From the NCBI GenBank assembly GCA_002492415.1, contig DKYK01000052.1:16359-26658 (forward strand): DNA of 10,300 bases. Reading direction: 5' to 3'. Positions 1 to 6,298 of the stretch are shown in pieces. How positions within the stretch are numbered: the first letter of the stretch is position 1; each line of letters begins with the position of its first letter. A model generated the notes under the pieces. It was not told the origin of the DNA and made no database searches. It saw nothing but the letters and a program-made list of their open reading frames with translations. The position numbers and the translations under genes were made by a program. The stretch comes from Christensenella sp. UBA7102 (GTDB lineage: Bacteria > Bacillota > Clostridia > Christensenellales > UBA1750).

Positions 1-1941
<1,941 letters not shown>

Positions 1942-1955
1942 ATCCGTTTGATTCC

Positions 1956-1971
1956 TCCCTTTCCGAAGGGA
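1956..1971 (-). promoter_or_regulatory. Small hairpin overlapping the clpC ribosome binding site
   Basis: On the minus strand the short mcsB-clpC gap contains UCCCUU-CGGA-AAGGGA, a 6-bp stem with a 4-nt loop. The 3' arm plus the next two bases (AAGGGAGG) form the Shine-Dalgarno of clpC, so most of the site is paired in the folded state. In a heat-shock gene this could act as a weak thermometer or tune translation. The fold is seen; the function is inference. The stem is short and could be chance. Confidence 0.4.
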
Positions 1972-1990
1972 CACAAGGGGTCCGGTCCGC

Positions 1991-2983
1991 TCAGGCCAGC
2001 GCCCGTTGGACGATCTGCGCACGCATCACGTCGCCGTCGCGCTGCTCGAGCCTGTGCCCGGCGATGCGCTCCAGGGTTGCGGGCTGCCCGTCGATCATCA
2101 GGCTGGAAAGCTGCGCCTGCGTCACGTCGATCAGGCCCAGATCCGCCGCCAGCCGCGCGCTGGACAGCCGGTCCATGAGCTCATTGAGGGAAAGCAGGCG
2201 CGCATGGAGCAGGATGCCGTAGGAGCGCATCAGCTTATCCTCCAGCTTCAGGCGGTCGTTTTCCAGCAGCGCCTGCCGCGCCGCGCGCTCGTGCTTCATC
2301 ACTTCGTCCGCGGCCTGGCCAACCATTTCGAGGATCTCCTCCTCCGTGCGGCCCAGCGTCACCCGGTTGCTCAGCTGGTAGATCTGACCGCAGGCGTCGT
2401 TGCCCGCCCCGTACACCCCGCGCACCTCAAAATCCTTCTTCGGCAGCGCGCGGATGACCCTGTCCACCCGGCCCAGCATGTAGAGCGCGGCCAGATGCAG
2501 CGTCACCGAGGCGTGCAGGCCCGTGCCCGCGTCGTCGGGGCGCACCGTCAGATACCCCCAGCGGCGGTCGAAGGCAAAGCCCCGCTCCCGCTCGATGGTG
2601 TGCTCCACCCGCTCGGCCAGCTGCATGGCGGCGCCCAGCTGCAGGCCGGGCAGCACCGCCTGCACGCGCAGATGGTCCTCCTCGCCCAGCATCACCGCCA
2701 CGGTCTTGTCCTCGTTGAGCAGCAGCGCGCCCTCGTCGGTCTGCGCAAGCTCGGGCCGAATCAGCTGCGCCTCCATCATGCACTCGCGGGCGCTCCACCG
2801 CAGCTGCGCCATGCGCTTGAGGGTATAGTGTTCCCCGCAGAGCGCGGCTTCCGTCCGCTCGATGACGCGCTCATAATCGGCCGGCTGCATGCGCGGCGAA
2901 AAGGGGATGTCCGCGAAGTTTCGCGCCAGGCGCACCTGGCTGGACAGTGCAATACTATTCATGGGATCGACCCTCTCATTCAT
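1991..2983 (-). CDS. mcsB: McsB-family protein (arginine kinase fold), possibly catalytically impaired
   Basis: McsB is the protein-arginine kinase that phosphorylates CtsR and marks proteins for ClpCP. Family features seen here (330 aa): SSQVRLARN near residues 14-22, LGEEDHLRVQ (99-108), GYLTVRPDDAGTGLHASV (143-160), VRGVYGAGNDACGQIYQLSN (187-206) and a conserved C-terminal segment ending DVMRAQIVQRAL. Several positions differ from the family pattern I know: SSR to SSQ (Q16), NEEDHLR to GEEDHLR (G100), Cys before P-x-x-x-GTG to Arg (R148), GTGLRAS to GTGLHAS (H157), and the catalytic Glu of YGEG to Ala (A193). E101/E102 and R188 are kept. The N-terminus is about 30 residues shorter than the B. 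subtilis protein. The start used overlaps the mcsA stop by 8 nt; an ATG at 2962, preceded by GAGAGG, is an alternative (323 aa). Assignment by motif and operon position is firm; activity is uncertain. Confidence 0.93.
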   Translation of the reverse strand: MNERVDPMNSIALSSQVRLARNFADIPFSPRMQPADYERVIERTEAALCGEHYTLKRMAQLRWSARECMMEAQLIRPELAQTDEGALLLNEDKTVAVMLGEEDHLRVQAVLPGLQLGAAMQLAERVEHTIERERGFAFDRRWGYLTVRPDDAGTGLHASVTLHLAALYMLGRVDRVIRALPKKDFEVRGVYGAGNDACGQIYQLSNRVTLGRTEEEILEMVGQAADEVMKHERAARQALLENDRLKLEDKLMRSYGILLHARLLSLNELMDRLSSARLAADLGLIDVTQAQLSSLMIDGQPATLERIAGHRLEQRDGDVMRAQIVQRALA

Positions 2984-3581
2984 CGCCTTGTTCCCCCTTC
3001 ATCTCGTTTGCGATGTCCGCAAGCTCCATCGCCTTGATTTCGTCGCGCAGCGCGGCGGCGCGCTCAAAGTCTTCCATTTTGATGGCCGCCACCATCTGCC
3101 TGCGCAGCGTATCCACCCGGCGCTGGGCGTCCATCTCCTCGGCCGGCTGCTCCGGCGCCCTGCCCATGTGCAGCGCGCCGCCCTGCGCGGCGTGCGGCTG
3201 GTCCTCCAGCAGCTTTTCAAATGCGATGTAGCAATCCGCGCAGCCCAGCATGCCCGTGCGGCGGAACTCGGAGTAGCTCGTGCCGCACTTGGGGCAGACC
3301 GGGCCGCTCTCCTCTTCCTCTTCCTCTTCTTCCTCCCAATCGCGCTCCCACTCGGGCTCGTCCTCGACTTCCTCCATCTCGACCGACAGCTCCGGCTCGT
3401 CCATCTCCACCTCTATCCCCAGCAGCTTTGCGAGCATCTCGCCCGGCGAAAGCTGGCCGAGCACCTGCAGATTGCGCCGCCTCCAGCATTCCGAGCAGAG
3501 CTTTTCCTCCACCTTGGCGCCGTCGGTGACGGTGATGATCCGAACCGTCGCCGGATTTTTTCCGCATTCATCGCACATCAT
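2976..3581 (-). CDS. mcsA: McsA, zinc-finger activator of McsB, with UVR motif
   Basis: McsA binds and stimulates McsB and takes part in CtsR control. From the ATG at 3581 the protein has 201 aa. It shows two zinc-binding knuckle pairs, C3-x2-C6 with C29-x2-C32 and C96-x2-C99 with C114-x2-C117, and a C-terminal UVR motif (about 166-195, KMEDFERAAALRDEIKAME) resembling the one in the ClpC middle domain. Between the zinc modules lies a very acidic stretch (about 57-92) with a run of eight Glu or more, which makes the protein slightly longer than the roughly 185-aa B. subtilis McsA. I chose this start because AAGGAGG lies 9 nt upstream and the Met-Met-Cys-Asp start fits the family; a longer frame to 3605 lacks such a site. 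The start lies inside the end of ctsR (14-nt overlap), so translation is probably coupled. The stop overlaps the mcsB start. Confidence 0.93.
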   Translation of the reverse strand: MMCDECGKNPATVRIITVTDGAKVEEKLCSECWRRRNLQVLGQLSPGEMLAKLLGIEVEMDEPELSVEMEEVEDEPEWERDWEEEEEEEEESGPVCPKCGTSYSEFRRTGMLGCADCYIAFEKLLEDQPHAAQGGALHMGRAPEQPAEEMDAQRRVDTLRRQMVAAIKMEDFERAAALRDEIKAMELADIANEMKGEQGDE

Positions 3582-4038
3582 GTTGTTCTTCCTCCTTGGC
3601 CGCACACATCAGCATGCGGGATAATATATCAGCGCGCATGCGCTGCGCGTACTCGCTCTCCTCCCGGTCGGGCCCGCCGACCGCGGCCAGCATCAGCCGC
3701 GCCTGCGCGGAGCTAAGCGCCCCGTCCTTGCGCAGCGCCTCCACCACGGCCTCGGCCTGGCTGGCCGCCAGCCGGATGGGCAGCTGCGCGCAGACGCGCT
3801 GCACATAGTCCACCCGGCTGCGGTCGATGCGGAACACCCGCACAAACCCGCCGCCGCCGCGCCGCGTCTCCACGCGAAACCCCTGCGCGGGCGTAAAGCG
3901 CGTGGAGAGCACGTAATTGATCTGCGAGGGCGCGCAGCTGAACTGCGCCGCCAATATGTTGCGCTGCAGCTCCACCCAGCCGCTCTGCCGCAGCGCCTGC
4001 AATATGAATTGCTCGATGTCGTCACACAGTCGCGCCAT
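3568..4038 (-). CDS. ctsR: CtsR, transcriptional repressor of class III heat-shock genes
   Basis: 156-aa winged helix-turn-helix repressor that binds tandem heptads in front of clp genes. The N-terminal half (about 1-70) carries the DNA-binding domain with the diagnostic wing R-G-G-G-G-F-V-R-V (residues 60-68). In B. subtilis the arginine just before the four glycines is essential for DNA contact and is a target of McsB; the equivalent here is R60. The C-terminal half is the dimerisation part seen in the family. It is the first gene of the operon and its own operator lies 13 nt upstream of the start codon, so it should be autoregulated. The stop codon lies within the mcsA coding region, and the mcsA ribosome site is inside the ctsR 3' end. 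The ribosome site of ctsR is purine-rich (AAAGGGGG, or GAGGG immediately before the ATG) and abuts the operator. Confidence 0.95.
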   Translation of the reverse strand: MARLCDDIEQFILQALRQSGWVELQRNILAAQFSCAPSQINYVLSTRFTPAQGFRVETRRGGGGFVRVFRIDRSRVDYVQRVCAQLPIRLAASQAEAVVEALRKDGALSSAQARLMLAAVGGPDREESEYAQRMRADILSRMLMCAAKEEEQHDVR

Positions 4039-4050
4039 ACCCTCGCCCCC

Positions 4051-4067
4051 TTTGACCTTCTTTGACC
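4051..4067 (-). promoter_or_regulatory. CtsR operator (tandem heptad repeat)
   Basis: The minus strand reads GGTCAAA-GAA-GGTCAAA, two perfect heptads with a 3-nt spacer, which fits the established CtsR site (RGTCAAA-NNN-RGTCAAA). It lies about 13 nt downstream of the -10 box, covering the start of the transcript and reaching up to the ctsR ribosome site. Bound CtsR would block initiation of the whole ctsR-mcsA-mcsB-clpC operon. Confidence 0.95.
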
Positions 4068-4079
4068 TTTTTCGTTTTG

Positions 4080-4107
4080 ATTATAACACATGCCGCAGAT
4101 TTTTCAA
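4080..4107 (-). promoter_or_regulatory. Promoter of the ctsR operon (sigma-A type, extended -10)
   Basis: On the minus strand a perfect TATAAT (4080-4085) is preceded by TGT, giving an extended -10. A TTGAAA -35 (4102-4107) lies 16 nt upstream. Transcription should start near 4073, giving a leader of about 35 nt that contains the CtsR operator. The -35 lies just downstream of the terminator hairpin of the SLOG gene. Confidence 0.85.
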
Positions 4108-4112
4108 TAGAC

Positions 4113-4150
4113 AAAACCTCCCAGCCGACGTGCAGAACGTCGGGGGAGGT
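4113..4150 (-). terminator. Intrinsic terminator of the SLOG-family gene
   Basis: A strong hairpin: ACCTCCC (4116-4122) pairs with GGGAGGT (4144-4150) and CCGACGT (4125-4131) pairs with ACGTCGG (4137-4143), with a 2-nt bulge and a 5-nt loop. On the minus strand it starts 8 nt after the stop codon of the SLOG gene and is followed by TTTTGTC. The U tract is short, so some read-through into the ctsR operon is possible. Confidence 0.78.
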
Positions 4151-4158
4151 CCGATTTG

Positions 4159-4644
4159 CTAATTTTTAACACATTCGTCGAGCGTTATGCCGGTGCACAG
4201 CACGCGCGGGGGATATTCACTCCGGGCGCAGAAGGCGCGAACGTGTCGCAGCAGCTTGTAGGAATTTCCCATGCGGTGGTACACGCCCGCGATGATGTAC
4301 TCCACGTTCTTCACCATGTGCCGATTGGCCTGGACGATGGCAAACCGGGGAGGCACCTCCTCCGTGCCCCCGGCGAAGGCCCAGCCGTTCACGCCGGGCG
4401 GCAGCGGGTTATCGCAGGCATTGGGCGAATAGTAGGGCGTGAGGATCTCCAGACGCACATGCGGGTGCAGCCGCTTGGCCTGGATCACCGCGCGGAGGGC
4501 CATGCTATCAAAATTTCCATACCGCCCCACAACGAAGTCGTTTACGCCTTCCGCGATGCATGTCTCCACCGCATCGTAGATCTTCTGGTATTCCTTCTCC
4601 TGCGCATTTCGAGTGCCGAACATAAAACATATGCGGGGAATCAT
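4159..4644 (-). CDS. SLOG-fold protein, YpsA/DUF1273-like (putative nucleotide-ligand sensor)
   Basis: 161-aa soluble protein with no signal peptide or membrane segment. The layout fits the SLOG (SMF/DprA-LOG) Rossmann-like superfamily: N-terminal beta strand ICFMFGTR (5-12) in the place where relatives carry a G-H-R type loop, a helix, then DFVVGRYGNFDSMA (36-49) matching the glycine-rich loop with following acidic residue, then the strand VRLEILTPYY (63-72) and a C-terminal segment VEYIIAGVYHRMGNSYKLLRHVRA (114-137), like the last strand and helix of YpsA-type proteins. SLOG domains are known or predicted to bind nucleotide-type ligands, but the function of this branch is unknown. It is divergent from the XRE regulator with shared control DNA, so co-regulation is likely. 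The ribosome site is GAGGCGGTGAG just before the ATG. Its own promoter and terminator make it a single-gene unit. Family call is by pattern only. Confidence 0.72.
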   Translation of the reverse strand: MIPRICFMFGTRNAQEKEYQKIYDAVETCIAEGVNDFVVGRYGNFDSMALRAVIQAKRLHPHVRLEILTPYYSPNACDNPLPPGVNGWAFAGGTEEVPPRFAIVQANRHMVKNVEYIIAGVYHRMGNSYKLLRHVRAFCARSEYPPRVLCTGITLDECVKN

Positions 4645-4663
4645 TCACTCACCGCCTCATGAA

Positions 4664-4718
4664 TATTCGTCCTAATTATACTATCTTTCGTACTAATTTG
4701 CAATGAATTTTCGTAGTA
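4664..4718. repeat. Three 11-bp direct repeats, probable operator array of the XRE regulator
   Basis: Reading the plus strand, TATTCGTCCTA (4664-4674), CTTTCGTACTA (4685-4695) and TTTTCGTAGTA (4708-4718) share TTCGTNSTA (S = C or G). Their starts are 21 and 23 bp apart, about two helical turns, so they face the same side of the helix. The first covers the start site of the minus-strand promoter, the second lies in its -35/-10 spacer, and the third overlaps the -10 of the plus-strand promoter. A protein bound here would control both genes. The adjacent XRE protein is the obvious candidate (inference). Confidence 0.65.
4675..4703 (-). promoter_or_regulatory. Promoter of the SLOG-family gene
   Basis: On the minus strand TTGCAA (4698-4703) and a perfect TATAAT (4675-4680) are 17 nt apart, an optimal sigma-A arrangement. 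The start site would be near 4668, about 24 nt before the ATG. The spacer contains one of the three direct repeats. Confidence 0.8.
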
Positions 4719-4722
4719 TAAT
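4717..4722 (+). promoter_or_regulatory. -10 box of the XRE regulator gene
   Basis: A perfect TATAAT lies 36 nt before the ATG of the regulator gene. No good -35 is present at 16-18 nt; the nearest match, TTGCAA at 4698-4703, is only 13 nt upstream and serves the opposite promoter. The gene may thus be weakly expressed or depend on an activator. Confidence 0.55.
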
Positions 4723-4758
4723 GACGCAAAATAGACTGGATAGAAAGGTGGTGAGGGC

Positions 4759-5064
4759 ATGATCGACGTATTAGCCAGAATCAAACAGTTGCGCGATGAA
4801 CGCGGATGGTCGGATTACCAGCTGGCAGAGCGCTCGTCTCTACCCAAATCCACCATTTCTTCTTGGTATCAGAAGAATCTGGTGCCCTCCCCGATTTCTC
4901 TGGAAAAGGTCTGTGAAGCCTTTGGAATTACGCTCTCTCAGTTTTTCGCCGAAAGCAATGAACCGGTGGAGTTAACCGATTCCCAGCGCGAAATGCTCGA
5001 ACGCTGGTCGCGCCTGACTCCGGCGCAGCAGGAGGCCTTCCTGCATCTGCTGGACGTTCTCTAA
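4759..5064 (+). CDS. XRE-family helix-turn-helix transcriptional regulator
   Basis: 101-aa Cro/C1-type regulator. The HTH fills the first two thirds: RIKQLRDERGWSDYQLAERS (7-26) gives helices 1 and 2, and LPKSTISSWYQKN (28-40) the recognition helix, followed by SLEKVCEAFGITLSQFF (47-63), typical of the fourth and fifth helices. A short C-terminal tail (LTDSQREMLERWSRLTPAQQEAFLHLLDVL region, 72-101) looks like a helical dimerisation segment and is common in clostridial proteins of this type. The ribosome site AAAGGTGGTGA is close to the full anti-SD complement, 4 nt before the ATG. It probably binds the repeats in the shared upstream region and controls itself and the SLOG gene (inference). 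Its base composition is visibly less GC-rich than that of the neighbours. It ends 12 nt before a bidirectional terminator. Confidence 0.92.
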   Translation: MIDVLARIKQLRDERGWSDYQLAERSSLPKSTISSWYQKNLVPSPISLEKVCEAFGITLSQFFAESNEPVELTDSQREMLERWSRLTPAQQEAFLHLLDVL

Positions 5065-5076
5065 TCTTCCCCCTAG

Positions 5077-5120
5077 GGCAAAAAAACACCGACTGCGCGC
5101 GCAGCCGGCGTTTTTTTGCC
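5077..5120. terminator. Bidirectional intrinsic terminator between the XRE gene and metA
   Basis: GGCAAAAAAAC (5077-5087) pairs with GTTTTTTTGCC (5110-5120), and the inner part CCG..CTGCGC/GCGCAG..CGG closes the stem with two small mismatches. It gives a GC-rich hairpin with a run of seven T on the plus strand and, by symmetry, seven T on the minus strand, so it can stop both convergent genes. Confidence 0.9.
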
Positions 5121-5128
5121 ATATATTT

Positions 5129-6067
5129 TTATTTCTTGGCGTGCGGGGGCAGCTTGCTCAGGTCGTAGGGCGTCTCCTGGTAGACGTAGTAGTTCAGCCA
5201 GTTGGCGTAGAGCAGGTTGGCGTGGGCGCGCCAGGTGACCATGGGCTCGCGGCTGGGGTTGTCGTTGGGGAAATAATGGCGCGGCACCGGCATGTCCATG
5301 CCCTTGGCGCGGTCGCGCTCGTACTCGTTTTTGAGGGTGTCGGCGTCGTACTCGGCATGGCCGGTGACAAAGACATGGCGGCCATCCCTGGAGGCGGCCA
5401 GGTACAGCCCCGCCTCGGGCGACACCGCCAGGACATCCAGATCGCGCACCGCCGCCACGTCGTCGGCGCGCACCTCGGTGTGGCGGGAGTGGGGCGCGTT
5501 GAACCAATCGTCAAAGCCGCGCACCAGCGGCGCCGTGCGCTTGACCACGCGGTGGGAGAACACGCCGTGCATCTTCTGCTCCAGCGGGTATTTCTTAACG
5601 CCGTAGCGGTAGAACAGGCCCGCCTGCGCCGCCCAGCAGATGTACATGGTGGAAAACACGTGGTCCTCCGCCCAGTCCATGATGGCGGTCAGCTCCTCCC
5701 AGTAGCGCACCTCCTCAAAGTCCATCTGCTCCACGGGCGCGCCGGTGATGATCAGGCCGTCAAAATTGACATCCTGCACCTCCTCGAGCGTCTTGTAGAA
5801 GGTCTCCAGGTGCTCCAGGGGCGTGTTTCTCGAGATGTGGGAGGCCGTGCGCAGGAAGGTCACTTCCACCTGCAGCGGCGTGTTGCCGATCAGGCGCAGC
5901 AGCTGCGTCTCGGTGACGATCTTGGTGGGCATGAGGTTGAGAATCGCGATGTGCAGCGGTCGGATATCCTGCGTGCCCGCGCGCGACGCAGGCATGACGA
6001 ATATATTTTCCTCGCGCAGGATCGATATGGCGGGCAGTTGATCTTGTATTTTTACGGGCACTTGCAT
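5129..6067 (-). CDS. metA: Homoserine O-acetyltransferase (MetA family)
   Basis: 312-aa cytoplasmic enzyme that acylates the hydroxyl of L-homoserine, the first step committed to methionine. The N-terminal segment VPVKIQDQLPAISILREENI and the strand HIAILNLMPTKIVTETQ (39-55) are typical of MetA. The catalytic Cys is C144 in MYICWAAQAG, and the His/Glu pair is H237/E239 in VTGHAEYD; these correspond to Cys142, His235 and Glu237 of the E. coli enzyme. The acyl-CoA selecting position (Gly111 in E. coli, Glu111 in the B. cereus acetyltransferase) is E113 in TGAPVE, so acetyl-CoA rather than succinyl-CoA is expected. I chose the start at 6067 because AAAAGGAG lies 3 nt upstream and the family N-terminus begins here; the open frame runs on to 6517 but passes through the promoter. 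It is a single-gene unit, divergent from the GH123-like gene. Confidence 0.96.
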   Translation of the reverse strand: MQVPVKIQDQLPAISILREENIFVMPASRAGTQDIRPLHIAILNLMPTKIVTETQLLRLIGNTPLQVEVTFLRTASHISRNTPLEHLETFYKTLEEVQDVNFDGLIITGAPVEQMDFEEVRYWEELTAIMDWAEDHVFSTMYICWAAQAGLFYRYGVKKYPLEQKMHGVFSHRVVKRTAPLVRGFDDWFNAPHSRHTEVRADDVAAVRDLDVLAVSPEAGLYLAASRDGRHVFVTGHAEYDADTLKNEYERDRAKGMDMPVPRHYFPNDNPSREPMVTWRAHANLLYANWLNYYVYQETPYDLSKLPPHAKK

Positions 6068-6097
6068 TCGCTCCTTTTGACGCAGCATACTCCGTCT

Positions 6098-6127
6098 ATT
6101 GTACACTTTTCCTCTCCGGCCCGTCAA
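6098..6127 (-). promoter_or_regulatory. Promoter of metA
   Basis: On the minus strand TTGACG (6122-6127) and TACAAT (6098-6103) are 18 nt apart. The start site would be near 6091, giving a leader of only about 23 nt. That is too short for a SAM riboswitch or a T-box, so any methionine control must act at the promoter or on the enzyme. Confidence 0.8.
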
Positions 6128-6210
6128 GCTGCCGGAATGCAAATTTTTCTTTATCTTTCGGAACTTTTCGCCCGCGGCAATCGTCTTTCCTATGGTTTTG
6201 CGGGATGAAG

Positions 6211-6240
6211 TTGCGCGGCGGCCGTTTCGTGTGCTACAAT
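6211..6240 (+). promoter_or_regulatory. Promoter of the GH123-like gene
   Basis: TTGCGC (6211-6216) and TACAAT (6235-6240), 18 nt apart, with TG one base before the -10 (extended -10). The start site near 6247 coincides with a GC-only hairpin, GCGCGG (6247-6252) / CCGCGC (6258-6263), which would sit at the very 5' end of the mRNA and may stabilise it. The -35 lies in a 12-nt word that recurs in front of the lipoprotein gene. Confidence 0.72.
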
Positions 6241-6298
6241 GTAGACGCGCGGCCGCACCGCGCCCTAAAATAACAGATGAACAAAGGCGGTCGAGGGT

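Larger units (their letters stand above)
4675..4722. repeat. 9-bp inverted repeat embedding the two divergent -10 boxes
   Basis: ATTATACTA (4675-4683) is the exact reverse complement of TAGTATAAT (4714-4722). Each arm contains a TATAAT on the outward-reading strand, so the arms are the -10 regions of the two divergent genes. The perfectly palindromic TTGCAA lies between them but off centre. Confidence 0.75.

Noticed and set aside
4113..4150. Hairpin read as part of a mobile element end
   Set aside because: Position 8 nt after a stop codon followed by a T run fits an intrinsic terminator; no matching inverted copy or transposase nearby.
5141..6208. Long plus-strand open frame opposite metA
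   Set aside because: It lies antisense to a clearly recognised MetA and runs through the metA promoter; no family features.
6068..6298. SAM riboswitch or T-box in front of metA
   Set aside because: The promoter lies 31-60 nt before the start codon, leaving a leader of about 23 nt with no room for such an element.
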